64,000 bases of DNA from Nitratireductor mangrovi. Its GTDB lineage: Bacteria > Pseudomonadota > Alphaproteobacteria > Rhizobiales > Rhizobiaceae. Where the stretch lies: NCBI RefSeq assembly GCF_007922615.2, contig NZ_CP042301.2, positions 4,076,001 through 4,140,000 of the forward strand, read 5' to 3'. Shown here piece by piece: positions 46,387 through 58,784 of this stretch. The notes under the pieces were generated by a model, which searched no databases, had not been told where the DNA came from, and saw only the letters and a list, made by a program, of their open reading frames with translations. The translations under genes and the position numbers were made by a program. Numbering within the stretch: position 1 is the first letter of the stretch; each line of letters begins with the position of its first letter.

Positions 46387-49300
46387 ATGAAGCATTTTTC
46401 TTGGCCATATGCGCGGGGCGATCACCGGCGCGGCAGGTTCGCCAGCCTTGTCCTCGCCGTTTCGCTGGCAATCGCGGCGCCGTCTCATGCCGGGCCGGCA
46501 GAGGATGCGGACACGAGCGCGGCCGCCGTCCAGCAACTGATCGATGCCGGCCGCGCCGTTGACGGCGAGACGACGGCACGCGCGGCTGTCGCTGCGGCCG
46601 AGGCGGCGCTCGGCGAGGATGCTGTCGCGACCGCCAATCTCTACCGGCTGCTTGGCGACACGCTGTTCGAGCAGCGCCGCTACGACGAGGCGGAACCGGT
46701 CTTTCGCAAGGCGCTCGCGGTTCGCGAGGAAAAGCTTCCCGCCGGCGACCCGGACATCGCCAATTCCGTCCACGATCTTGCCATCACGCTGAAGTCGCTG
46801 CAGCGCTTCGACGAGGCGGAAGAGCTTTATCGCCGGGCGATGACGATCCGCGAGGCTGCCTTCGGCGCCAGCCACATGGAGGTCGCCAGGACCTGGTTCG
46901 CGCTCGCGCGTCTCGAGCAGGCGCGCGGCGATGCCGAAGCGGCGGTGCAACGGCTCGACAGCGCCATCGAGGTCGGCCTTGTTGCCGCCGGCGAGGCCGA
47001 CCGCACCGTCATCCAGTGGCTCGGCGAACGCGCCTTCATCCTCCACGACGCCGGCGATCTCGAAGCCGCCGAGCCTGCCTACCGCCGGGTGCTTGTCGCC
47101 GCGGAGGCGGCTTTCCCCGATGGCGACCTCCATCTCGCCTCGTGGCGCCAGGGGCTGGCCAACCTGTCTTTTTCAACCCGCCGGCCGGCCGAGGCCGAAC
47201 AGCTCTACCGCGCCGCGCTCGCGGCGCGCGAGGCTCACCTCGGGCCCGGGCACGCCGCCGTCGCCGCCTCGCTCGAGGGCCTCGGCCGCGCGCTGGAGCG
47301 CCAGCGGCGCGACGACGAGGCGGTGGCCGCCTATCGCCGCGCGCTGCCGATCCGCGAAAAATTGAACGGCGCGGAATCGCCCGCGACCGACGCCTTGCTG
47401 ATGCGTATCGGCGTGGCCTTGATGGGGGGCGAACACCCGGTCGAGGCCGAAAAGGTTTTCCGCCGGCTGCTCGCCTTGCGCGAAGGCAAGGAGGGGCCGG
47501 ACGGCGCCGGCGTCGGCGAGATCGCGCGCTGGATCGCCAACGCCGCCAATGCCGGCGACCGCACCGCCGAGGCGGAGATATTCTCCAAGCGTTCGCTGTC
47601 GATCAGCCTGGCGACCCGCGGCCCCGACGATATCCTGACCGGTTTCGACTTCCTCATGCTCGGCCTGCTCTATTCCGGCCAGCAGCGTTTTGGCGAGGCC
47701 GACCCGCTGCTCTTGCGGGCGCTGGCGGTCATGGAGGCCGCCGGCAACCAGCTCGACAATGTCGTGCTGGCCCGCACCGCGCTCGCCTATGCGCGTTTCA
47801 GCCAGCGCCGCCTCGACGAGGCCGCCGACCTCACCCGGCATTCCCTTGAAGAGATAACCGCCGCGCGCGGTGCCGATGCCCCCATGGCCGCCGAACTTAT
47901 GGTGACTCTGGCGCATATCCGGCTCGACCGCGACGAACTCGACGAAGCCGAACGTCTCGCCATCCGCGCCCGCGAAATACATCGTAGCAACCCGGCCATG
48001 CAGCGCTCCTTCGTGCGCGCCGGCTCCCTGCTCGGCCGCGTCCGCATGGCGCAGGGCCGCTTCGACGAGGCGGCCGCGCTGTTCGAGGCCTCGCTGCAAT
48101 GGCTGGAAACGCGGTTCGGGAAGGATGGCAGCGACATCGTCTCCGCCCTCGACGATGTCGGCGAGGCGGCGTTCATGCGCGATGATCTCGCCGCCGCCGC
48201 CAGCGCCTTCGAGCGTGCCGTCGCCATCACCGAGCGTCTGGCGGCGATCGACGCCAGAAATGCCTTTGCCAGCCGCACCGGCACCATCGAGGACCAGGCA
48301 ATCAGCCGCGGCGCCATCTTCGACCGCCTCGTCAAGACCTATGACCGCCTGGCCCTGGCGCGGCCCGCGCGGCGCGCCGAAATGGCCGAGAAGGCATTCC
48401 TGGTCGCGCAGCGCGTCATCGATTCGCGCGCATCGGCCGCCCTGTCCCAGCTCGGTGCGCGCAATGCCGCCGGCAGCGGCGACCTCGCCGCTCTGGTCCG
48501 CGAGCGCCAGGACCTGGTCGAGGACTGGCAACGCCGCGACCGCCGCCTGACCGCGCAGCGCGCGGCACTGTCATCGGAGAAAGCTGGCGACGACCTCGCC
48601 GCGCTCGAATCGCGCCTCGCCGGTGTCGACCGCCGTATCAAGGCGATCGACAAGCGGCTGTCGTCCGCGTTTCCGGACTACGCTGCCTTGCGCCGTCCGG
48701 CCCCGGTCGGCTTTGCCGCAGTGCGCGCCGCGCTCGCCGCCGACGAGGTGCTGCTCTTTTACGCCGATACCAGCCCGCTCGGCACCATCGGCTTCGAGAC
48801 CTATCTCTGGGTCGTCCCCAAGAATGGCGCCGCGACCTGGCTGCGGCTTGAAGCGGCAAGCGGCGACCTTTCCGCCGAGGTCGCCCGCCTGCGCGGCCTG
48901 ATGCGGGTCGGCCCCGAGACGCGCGGCGCCAGATCGCTGGTTCTCGACGGCGGCGCCGACCGGATCGGCGAGGTCATCGAGGCCGCCCTCTCGCTCCACG
49001 GCGCGGTCCTTGCCCCCGCCCGCTTGATCGGGGGCAAGAAGCTCGTCGTGGTGCCCTCGCGCAGCCTGGCGAGCCTGCCTTTCCATCTGCTGGTCTCGGC
49101 GCCGGCGCCGGAGGCCAGCCGCGACCGCTACCGCGATGCCGGCTGGGTCGTGCGCGACCACGCGATCACCGTCCTGCCCTCGGTCTCGGCGCTTGCCGCG
49201 CTCGGGGCCGCTGCCCCGCCGGCGCCCGGGCGCGAGCCCTATCTGGGCTTTGCCAATCCGCTTTTGACCGGGCCTTCGGGGGACGACCGCAGGGCCTTCG

Positions 49301-50016
49301 CGCGGGACGATTGCGGGCCGGCACCGTCTCCGGATGTGCAGGTCGCGGCGGCCGTGCTCCCCGAGCCCGCCACGCTCTACCGCGGCAACGCCACCGATGT
49401 CGACGCCGTGCGGCGGCTGATCCCGCTGCCGGAGACCGCCGACGAGGCCTGCGCCATCGCCTCCGCGCTGGCCGCGCCCGACGATGCCCTCCGCCTCGGT
49501 GGTCATGCCAGCGAGGCGGAGGTCAAACGCCTTTCCGGCAACGGCCGGCTCGCCCGCGCCGCCATCGTGCATTTCGCCACTCATGGCCTCGTCTCCGGCG
49601 ATTTCTCGGGCCTTGCCGAGCCGGCCATCGTGCTTACGCCGCCCGCCGCGCCTTCGCTCGAGGATGACGGGCTCCTGACCGCCTCGGAGGTCACCGCGCT
49701 CAGGCTCGCTGCCGACTGGGTGATCCTGTCGGCCTGCAACACGGCTTCCGGCGAAGGCGGCGGCGAGGCGCTTTCCGGCCTCGCCCGGGCCTTCTTTTAT
49801 GCCGGCGCCCGCGCGCTGCTGGTTTCGCACTGGCCGGTCCAGTCCGACGCCGCCGTCAATCTTGTCACCGGCGCCGTCTACGCGATGGTCGCCGACCCGG
49901 CTGCAGACCGGGCCGAGGCGCTGCGCCGTGCCATGCTCGCGGAGATCGAGGCCGGCGGCGCCCGCGCCGACCCGGCCGCCTGGGCGCCCTTCATCCTGGT
50001 CGGCGCCGCGCGCTGA
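46387..50016 (+). CDS. Exported TPR-CHAT caspase-like protein
   Basis: A very large protein (1209 residues) with an N-terminal signal peptide (hydrophobic core FASLVLAVSLAIAAP, cleavage near SHA-G at about 36), then about a dozen tetratricopeptide-like repeats (about 70-600), a coiled-coil linker (about 690-760), and a C-terminal CHAT domain, a caspase/separase-related protease fold. The catalytic dyad looks intact: His1066 in HFATHGLVSG and Cys1117 in ILSACNTASGEG. Other CHAT proteins are executioners in type III-E CRISPR or gasdermin systems, but those are cytosolic and have partners; here there are none, and the protein is predicted to be outside the cytoplasm. Target unknown. Confidence 0.88.
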   Translation: MKHFSWPYARGDHRRGRFASLVLAVSLAIAAPSHAGPAEDADTSAAAVQQLIDAGRAVDGETTARAAVAAAEAALGEDAVATANLYRLLGDTLFEQRRYDEAEPVFRKALAVREEKLPAGDPDIANSVHDLAITLKSLQRFDEAEELYRRAMTIREAAFGASHMEVARTWFALARLEQARGDAEAAVQRLDSAIEVGLVAAGEADRTVIQWLGERAFILHDAGDLEAAEPAYRRVLVAAEAAFPDGDLHLASWRQGLANLSFSTRRPAEAEQLYRAALAAREAHLGPGHAAVAASLEGLGRALERQRRDDEAVAAYRRALPIREKLNGAESPATDALLMRIGVALMGGEHPVEAEKVFRRLLALREGKEGPDGAGVGEIARWIANAANAGDRTAEAEIFSKRSLSISLATRGPDDILTGFDFLMLGLLYSGQQRFGEADPLLLRALAVMEAAGNQLDNVVLARTALAYARFSQRRLDEAADLTRHSLEEITAARGADAPMAAELMVTLAHIRLDRDELDEAERLAIRAREIHRSNPAMQRSFVRAGSLLGRVRMAQGRFDEAAALFEASLQWLETRFGKDGSDIVSALDDVGEAAFMRDDLAAAASAFERAVAITERLAAIDARNAFASRTGTIEDQAISRGAIFDRLVKTYDRLALARPARRAEMAEKAFLVAQRVIDSRASAALSQLGARNAAGSGDLAALVRERQDLVEDWQRRDRRLTAQRAALSSEKAGDDLAALESRLAGVDRRIKAIDKRLSSAFPDYAALRRPAPVGFAAVRAALAADEVLLFYADTSPLGTIGFETYLWVVPKNGAATWLRLEAASGDLSAEVARLRGLMRVGPETRGARSLVLDGGADRIGEVIEAALSLHGAVLAPARLIGGKKLVVVPSRSLASLPFHLLVSAPAPEASRDRYRDAGWVVRDHAITVLPSVSALAALGAAAPPAPGREPYLGFANPLLTGPSGDDRRAFARDDCGPAPSPDVQVAAAVLPEPATLYRGNATDVDAVRRLIPLPETADEACAIASALAAPDDALRLGGHASEAEVKRLSGNGRLARAAIVHFATHGLVSGDFSGLAEPAIVLTPPAAPSLEDDGLLTASEVTALRLAADWVILSACNTASGEGGGEALSGLARAFFYAGARALLVSHWPVQSDAAVNLVTGAVYAMVADPAADRAEALRRAMLAEIEAGGARADPAAWAPFILVGAAR

Positions 50017-50025
50017 CACCCACGG

Positions 50026-50058
50026 AAAAAGGCGGCGCCCCGTTGCCGGAGTGCCGCC
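50026..50058 (-). terminator. Terminator of the betaine methyltransferase gene
   Basis: GGCGGC (50031-50036) pairs with GCCGCC (50053-50058); on the minus strand a five-T run (50030-50026) follows. It lies 24 bases after the stop at 50082. Confidence 0.6.
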
Positions 50059-50081
50059 CTTGATCGGGGATGCCGGCCTGA

Positions 50082-51776
<1,695 letters not shown>

Positions 51777-51842
51777 TTCGCTCTCCGTTTCGCCGGTTCG
51801 GCATGGTCCGGCGGCCTGCCCGGGACAGGCAGCCCGCTAGGC

Positions 51843-51868
51843 GCGCGGCGCCGTGAGCGGCGCCGCGC
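51843..51868 (-). repeat. 10-bp perfect hairpin in the betaine gene leader
   Basis: Bases 51843-51852 and 51859-51868 are perfectly complementary G/C-rich arms around GTGAGC (plus strand). There is no T-run on either side. It lies about 70 bases before the minus-strand ATG at 51776. Confidence 0.55.
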
Positions 51869-51963
51869 TGGTGGTTCGCTTGTCAAACGCCTTGGCCCAG
51901 CCGGGCGTGGCGCTGTCCGCGCAGCGGCGCGCCGGGAGCGCGCGGTCTGTAGGCTGCGAGGAC

Positions 51964-52020
51964 GAAGTGGCACCGGTGTGCGCATACTGCGCAGGCCCCT
52001 GAGGTCGGGGCGGCCACTTC
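51964..52020 (-). ncRNA. Three-way-junction-like structured element
   Basis: A closing 8-bp stem (51964-51971 with 52013-52020, GAAGTGGC/GCCACTTC) encloses a 6-bp hairpin (51979-51984 with 51988-51993, loop TAC) and a 4-bp hairpin (51996-51999 with 52007-52010, loop of 7). All stems are perfect. It lies 188 bases before the betaine methyltransferase start, in the right place for a leader RNA, but may be a DNA-level palindromic repeat. It fits no riboswitch consensus that I know. Confidence 0.4.
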
Positions 52021-52042
52021 AGTTGCGGCGCAGGATATAGCC

Positions 52043-52083
52043 GATCAGCGACATTGCAAGGTCTGATAGCGACATTCCTTGCA
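52043..52083. repeat. Direct and inverted repeat pair
   Basis: GATCAGCGACATT (52043-52055) is nearly repeated as GATAGCGACATT (52065-52076), and TGCAAGG (52055-52061) with CCTTGCA (52077-52083) forms an inverted repeat around the second copy. It looks like an operator region or decayed small repeat. Confidence 0.4.
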
Positions 52084-52205
52084 CGGCGGGGCGTGAATGC
52101 CGCCATCTTCTTGGAATGGCGGTTGAAATTGCCGTCGATGAATTTGTCGGCGCCGGCCGTCCTTGTCCGGCAGCCATGCCGTATCCCGGTTCTATTTCGG
52201 CGCCG

Positions 52206-53321
52206 TCACCACCAGACGTAGCCGCGGCCGGGCCGCAGTCGCGGCTGCTGACGCGGCGGGTCGATGCTGGCGTGCAGGCCGGGGTGTCCGTTTTCGGGGA
52301 AATTCAGCCGCTCTGCCGGCATCAGCGAAGCAATGCGCCGGTAGTCGGACGCGTGTCGCCGGCTGGCACCGACGCTCGGGATGAAGCTTGGCCGGCGTGT
52401 GCGCGGCGCTCCCGTCGCGTCGAGCGACGGCGGCAGGTCGGGCAGGTCGCGCGCGCCCTTGAGGGCGTTGAGGCGGCGAACCCGTTCTTCCGTCGGCGGA
52501 TGGGTGCGCAGCAGCGACGGGTCGGGAATGCGCCCCCCGGGCAGCATCAGGCTCTCCCACAGTCGGCCCTGCGCGCGCTCCAGCTTGGCGAGTGCCGAGG
52601 CGAGGCCATCCGGGTCGCCGGTCAGCATGGCGGCGCCCAGGTCGGCGTCGTATTCCCGGGTCCGCGACAGGCCCATCTGCAAAAGGCCACCGATGGTCGG
52701 GGCCGCCATCAGCACCACGACGGCGATCCAGGGCACCTGCGCCGCATAGCCGCCGGCGAAGCCGAGAACGTTGAGGATCAGGGAGAACAGCCCCACGGTC
52801 GACATCAGCGAGGTGAAGCGCGACACCATGTCTGCGAATGCCATGACGCGGACGTCCTCGTGGACGATGTGGCTGATCTCGTGTGCCATGATGCCGGCGA
52901 ATTCGCGCGCCGTCATGCGGCGCGCCAGCGCGTCGGTTACGGCGATCGCGGAGTCCTCGCGCCGCCCTACCGCGAAGGCATTCATCATCCGTGACGGCAC
53001 GATGTGCAGTCGTGGGGCCGCCGGCAGTTCGGCGCGCGCGGCCAGTTCCTCGACGATGGCGACGCCCTGCGGGAACTCGGCCCGGGAGACCGGTCGGGCC
53101 TTGTACATGGACAGGACCGCGCGCGGGCTGACTTGCCGCATAAAATACATCGACACCGCGCCGACGCCGATCGCGTAGAAGACGGCGATGAGCCCGCCGA
53201 AAGCCCAGGCGCAGACGGCCAGGATGGCGAGGCTGCCACCGGCGAGCAGCCATGTATGCACCGTGTTGAGCAGCCGGCTACGCCGCTGCTCGGTGATGTC
53301 GAGATGGGTTGCGGGGCTCAT
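52206..53321 (-). CDS. HtpX-like membrane zinc protease (M48)
   Basis: A 371-residue M48B-type metalloprotease probably acting on membrane proteins. There are two N-terminal membrane segments (about 23-62), the zinc-binding HEISH (147-151) and the third ligand Glu223 in TREYDADLGAAM, with two more hydrophobic segments between (about 172-218). The C-terminal 80 residues are Pro/Arg-rich and look disordered. I place the start at the ATG at 53321 (MSPATHLDITEQRRSRLL), as the frame extension to 53474 overlaps the dnaK promoter region. It is divergent from dnaK; a stress role is plausible. Confidence 0.88.
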   Translation of the reverse strand: MSPATHLDITEQRRSRLLNTVHTWLLAGGSLAILAVCAWAFGGLIAVFYAIGVGAVSMYFMRQVSPRAVLSMYKARPVSRAEFPQGVAIVEELAARAELPAAPRLHIVPSRMMNAFAVGRREDSAIAVTDALARRMTAREFAGIMAHEISHIVHEDVRVMAFADMVSRFTSLMSTVGLFSLILNVLGFAGGYAAQVPWIAVVVLMAAPTIGGLLQMGLSRTREYDADLGAAMLTGDPDGLASALAKLERAQGRLWESLMLPGGRIPDPSLLRTHPPTEERVRRLNALKGARDLPDLPPSLDATGAPRTRRPSFIPSVGASRRHASDYRRIASLMPAERLNFPENGHPGLHASIDPPRQQPRLRPGRGYVWW

Positions 53322-53426
53322 GCGGCGAATATGGGGGCTCGACGGCCGTTTGCCGAGTCGGCGTCCATGCGGCGAAAAACCGTATCGCTGCATGCATTTC
53401 GAGGAGAAAACCGCCCCTGCCGGCGC

Positions 53427-53455
53427 TTGCACGCCAAAACAGCTGTTCTTATATA
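53427..53455 (+). promoter_or_regulatory. dnaK promoter
   Basis: TTGCAC (53427-53432), 17 bases, TATATA (53450-53455). With the C before TTGC it also resembles an RpoH-type CTTG -35 box. It lies 117 bases before the dnaK start. Confidence 0.5.
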
Positions 53456-53571
53456 CGCCGCGAACGCTCGGCACCCCGCCTCCCGGGATTGTGTGGAGCG
53501 CTTTCGTTTGAAAAGGGGCTTTCGCCGGAACGCCTGATCGGGTCCTGAAAGCCTGCTAGCGGAGAGAAGAT

Positions 53572-55488
<1,917 letters not shown>

Positions 55489-55507
55489 TCGAGAAGTCAT
55501 GAAAAGG

Positions 55508-55535
55508 AAAAGCCCGGTCGCGCGCCGGGCTTTTT
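55508..55535 (+). terminator. Terminator of dnaK
   Basis: A perfect 10-bp stem (55508-55517 with 55525-55534, loop TCGCGCG) ends in TTTTT. It lies 20 bases after the dnaK stop. Confidence 0.9.
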
Positions 55536-55669
55536 CTTTGCGCGGTCCGGCGACCGCAAGAATTCGTTAACCCTAATGTTCGGCAAAGGTCGACCTGAAG
55601 AATCCCCTAAATTAGGCTTTCTGCAACAATAGCCGGGCAAGGAATGGGCTTCGGTCCAGGGAACTCGAC

Positions 55670-56779
55670 TTGCAGAAGCCGAACACGCATTACCGCATCT
55701 TCGAGACGTGGCGTCTCGTGGCGGCGCTCGCCATCATGATGTGGCATTTCCTTCGCTTCGCCCCTCCCGGCCACGAGGAGGCGAGTGCTGCGCTCTACCG
55801 CCTGATGCCGCTCATGGAGATGTTCTTCATGATCTCCGGCTACCTGATCATGGAGCGTTACTTCGACAGCCTGCTCAGCGATGCGGGTTCTTTTCGCCGC
55901 TACCTCATCCGCCGCATCGCCCGCTTCTATCCGCTCTACTTGGTGACGCTCGCCTTCTTCTGCGTCATCGCGCTGGCCATCGATGCCGGCATCGTCTCGA
56001 CCGGCAATCCCGACCGCTACGACTGGTCGGCGCTGCCGGCGAATCTCTTTCTCCTGCAGGCCTGGGGCCTCACCGACACGCTGACCTTCAACTACGTCGC
56101 CTGGTCGATGTCGGCGGAGTGGTTCTGCTATCTGCTTTTGCCGGTGATCGTGCTCACTTTCGCCTGGGGCGGCAAGCCGGGCCTGGCGGCTCTGGCGTTG
56201 CTGTCGATCGTGGCGCTGGAGGTCGCGGTCGCGGCGGGTGTGATCCCGTTTGACAGCTGGCTCGAAGCCAACACCTGGGGCGCCTACCGCGCCTTCGCCG
56301 ATTTCGCGCTCGGCGCCTTCGTGGCGATGGCGGCGCGCGACAGCCGCTGGCGGCTGCAAAGCCATCTGCCGGCCTGGCTCGCCTTTGCGCTCGCAGTCGC
56401 CGCGATGGCCACACGACAGGATTCCTACGTCATCGTTGCCCTTCTCGGCGCGGCGATCTTCTGCGCGGCGGTCGCCGAGCGCAACCGGCCCGAAGGCTCG
56501 GCCTATCTCGCCTTCCTGCATCCGGTCGGCAGGGTGTCACTCGGCATCTATCTCATCCACCCGGTCATCGAGAGCATCTTCTTCGCCATCATCTGGCGCA
56601 AGCTGGTCGAGCCGACAGGCATGGTCAGCTTCTACGTCTTCTGGTTGCTGCCGGCGCTGGTCGTGATCGTCGTAGCGATCCTCTCCGACCGCTATTTCGA
56701 GCGGCCGGTGGGCAAGTGGATCACCGGACGTTTTGCCGGCGGCTTGGCGATGCGCAGGCCGCTCGCTCCGGCCGAATGA
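55670..56779 (+). CDS. Acyltransferase 3 family membrane protein (OafA/YrhL-like)
   Basis: A 369-residue multi-pass membrane acyltransferase, of the type that O-acetylates surface polysaccharides or other extracytoplasmic sugars. It begins HYRIFETWRLVAALAIMMWHFLRF, with the conserved catalytic-region His25 in MMWHF, then MFFMISGYLIMERYF and YLIRRIARFYPLYLVTL, and about ten hydrophobic segments. The start is a TTG at 55670 with AGGGA upstream; no in-frame ATG is available before residue 23. It interrupts the usual dnaK-dnaJ neighbourhood. The substrate is unknown. Confidence 0.9.
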   Translation: MQKPNTHYRIFETWRLVAALAIMMWHFLRFAPPGHEEASAALYRLMPLMEMFFMISGYLIMERYFDSLLSDAGSFRRYLIRRIARFYPLYLVTLAFFCVIALAIDAGIVSTGNPDRYDWSALPANLFLLQAWGLTDTLTFNYVAWSMSAEWFCYLLLPVIVLTFAWGGKPGLAALALLSIVALEVAVAAGVIPFDSWLEANTWGAYRAFADFALGAFVAMAARDSRWRLQSHLPAWLAFALAVAAMATRQDSYVIVALLGAAIFCAAVAERNRPEGSAYLAFLHPVGRVSLGIYLIHPVIESIFFAIIWRKLVEPTGMVSFYVFWLLPALVVIVVAILSDRYFERPVGKWITGRFAGGLAMRRPLAPAE

Positions 56780-56936
56780 AATCCGGGAATTCCACGCCGA
56801 AATCGCGAAAAACCGGCAAAAACCGCGACAAAATCCGCAGCTTGCTATGGCACTTGTGGCGCAGCTTTACTAAATCGTGGGCAAGATGCGCCGGGTGGAT
56901 GGCGTGGCGGCGGGAACCAGGATTTATCGCAAACAG

Positions 56937-58070
56937 ATGAAGGCCGATTTTTACGAGACCCTTGGCGTAAGCAAAGAGGCGGACGAAAAGGACCTCAAGG
57001 CCGCCTTCCGCAAGCTCGCAATGCAGTGTCATCCCGACCGCAATCCGGGCGATGGCGAGGCCGAGCGCCGCTTCAAGGAAGTCAACGAAGCCTATGAGAT
57101 CCTGAAGGATCCGCAAAAGCGTGCCGCCTACGACCGTTTCGGCCATGCCGCCTTCGAGAACGGCGGCGGCGGTGCCGGCTTCGGCGGTTTCCCCGGCGGC
57201 GGCGGTGGGTTCTCCGACATTTTCGAGGACATCTTCGGCGAGATGATGGGCGGCCGCCAGCGCCGCTCCTCCGGTGGCCGCGAACGCGGCGCCGACTTGC
57301 GCTACAACATGGAAATCCCGCTCGAGGAAGCCTTTACCGGCAAGACCGCGCAAATCCGCGTCCCGTCGTCGATCGCCTGCGCCGAGTGTTCAGGCACCGG
57401 TGCCGAACCGGGCACGCAGCCGGTCACCTGCGGCATGTGCCAGGGCAGCGGCCGGGTGCGCGCCGCGCAAGGCTTCTTCTCGATCGAGCGTACCTGTCCG
57501 ACCTGCCACGGCCGCGGCCAGACCATCAAGGATCCCTGCAAGAAGTGCTCCGGCCAGGGCCGCGTGGTCGAGGAGCGTTCGCTGTCGGTCAACATCCCCG
57601 CCGGCATTGAGGACGGCACTCGCATTCGGCTCGCGGGCGAGGGCGAGGCCGGTCTGCGCGGCGGGCCGACGGGCGACCTCTATATTTTCCTCTCGGTCAC
57701 TCCGCACGAGTTTTTCCAGCGCGACGGAGAGAACCTCTACTGCACCGTGCCGATTTCCATGACCACGGCAGCGCTTGGCGGCTCCTTCGAGGTCACGACG
57801 CTTGATGGCACCCAAGCGCGCGTCAAGGTGCCCGAGGGCACCCAGAACGGCCGCAAGTTCCGCCTCAAGGGCAAGGGCATGCCGGTGCTGCGCCAGCACG
57901 CCGTCGGCGACCTCATCATCCAGGTCGCGGTCGAGACGCCGCAGAACCTGTCGAAGCGCCAGCGCGAGCTGCTTGAGGAGTTCGAGCAGCTGTCATCGAA
58001 GGAAAACAGCCCGCAATCGAGTGGCTTCTTCGCGCGCATGAAAGACTTTTTGGAATCCTTCGGCGAATAA
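56937..58070 (+). CDS. dnaJ: Chaperone DnaJ (Hsp40)
   Basis: DnaJ delivers clients to DnaK and stimulates its ATPase. The 377-residue type I protein has the J domain with HPD at 32-34 ([15 protein letters not shown]), a G/F-rich linker (about 75-110), the zinc domain with four CxxCxGxG-like repeats ([39 protein letters not shown]) and the C-terminal substrate domain. The start ATG at 56937 has only a weak ribosome binding site. It stands apart from dnaK. Confidence 0.96.
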   Translation: MKADFYETLGVSKEADEKDLKAAFRKLAMQCHPDRNPGDGEAERRFKEVNEAYEILKDPQKRAAYDRFGHAAFENGGGGAGFGGFPGGGGGFSDIFEDIFGEMMGGRQRRSSGGRERGADLRYNMEIPLEEAFTGKTAQIRVPSSIACAECSGTGAEPGTQPVTCGMCQGSGRVRAAQGFFSIERTCPTCHGRGQTIKDPCKKCSGQGRVVEERSLSVNIPAGIEDGTRIRLAGEGEAGLRGGPTGDLYIFLSVTPHEFFQRDGENLYCTVPISMTTAALGGSFEVTTLDGTQARVKVPEGTQNGRKFRLKGKGMPVLRQHAVGDLIIQVAVETPQNLSKRQRELLEEFEQLSSKENSPQSSGFFARMKDFLESFGE

Positions 58071-58184
58071 ACGCCAACATTCCGGAATATTAAGAGGAAA
58101 AGCTGCGCGCGGGGTTCGCAACCCTACCGCGCGGGCCTATATCAAGGTGACGTAACGACAGGGCTTTGCCCGCTGGAGACATGA

Positions 58185-58775
58185 ATGCGCAAGGCGCTCA
58201 GCCAACGTTTCGACGAGGAGATCCGTTTTTTCAAAGGCTGGATCGACAAGCCCCGGGCCGTGGGTTCGGTGGTGCCGACCAGTTCGGTCACCGCGCGACG
58301 CATGGCGTCGGTCATCGACACCGGCTCGGGTCTGCCGGTTCTGGAGCTTGGCGCTGGCACCGGTGTCATCACCAAGGCAATTCTCGAGCGGGGCGTGAAG
58401 CCGGAAGACCTCTATTCGCTGGAGTATGCGCCCGAATTCGTCAGCCATCTCAAGCAGCGCTTTCCGCGCGTCAACGTCATCGAGGGCGACGCGTTTGATC
58501 TCGACACCACGCTGTCACATCTTCCGGACCTCGTTTTCGATTCGGTGGTTTCGGGGGTGCCGCTGCTCAATTTCCCGGTACCTAGGCGCATCGCCTTCGT
58601 CGAGCATGTTCTTGACCGCATTCCGGCCGGCCGGCCGATCGTCCAGATTACCTACGGTCCGATGTCGCCGGTCCCGCCTCGGCGCGGCAACTATACGGTC
58701 GAGCATTACGACTTCGTCGTTCGCAACCTGCCTCCGGCGCAGCTCTGGCTCTATCGCCGCCCGCTGACATCCTGA
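58185..58775 (+). CDS. pmtA: Phospholipid N-methyltransferase PmtA (rhizobial type)
   Basis: PmtA converts phosphatidylethanolamine to phosphatidylcholine in three SAM-dependent steps. The 196-residue soluble protein has the family opening FDEEIRFFKGWIDKPRAVGSVVPTS, the SAM loop LPVLELGAGTGVITKAILERG, VNVIEGDAFDLDTTL and the tail HYDFVVRNLPPAQLWLYRR, which match the Sinorhizobium-type enzyme as I recall it. The ATG at 58185 has GGAG 7 bases upstream. Phosphatidylcholine is important for host interaction in many rhizobia. It is convergent with the next gene. Confidence 0.9.
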   Translation: MRKALSQRFDEEIRFFKGWIDKPRAVGSVVPTSSVTARRMASVIDTGSGLPVLELGAGTGVITKAILERGVKPEDLYSLEYAPEFVSHLKQRFPRVNVIEGDAFDLDTTLSHLPDLVFDSVVSGVPLLNFPVPRRIAFVEHVLDRIPAGRPIVQITYGPMSPVPPRRGNYTVEHYDFVVRNLPPAQLWLYRRPLTS

Positions 58776-58784
58776 CCCGTTCGG

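Larger units (their letters stand above)
51777..52205. other. Palindrome-rich noncoding region upstream of the betaine gene
   Basis: No gene is supported in these 429 bases between two minus-strand genes. It contains a 10-bp stem with GTGAGC loop (51843-51868), a three-way-junction-like palindrome (51964-52020), a pair of GAT(C)AGCGACATT direct repeats within a TGCAAGG/CCTTGCA inverted repeat (52043-52083), and a 7-bp inverted repeat CCGCCAT/ATGGCGG (52100-52122). This density is far above that of other gaps in the window. Confidence 0.6.

Noticed and set aside
46387..50016. CHAT protein as part of a CRISPR type III-E or gasdermin defence system
   Set aside because: There is no CRISPR array, Cas or gasdermin-like gene nearby, and the protein has a signal peptide.
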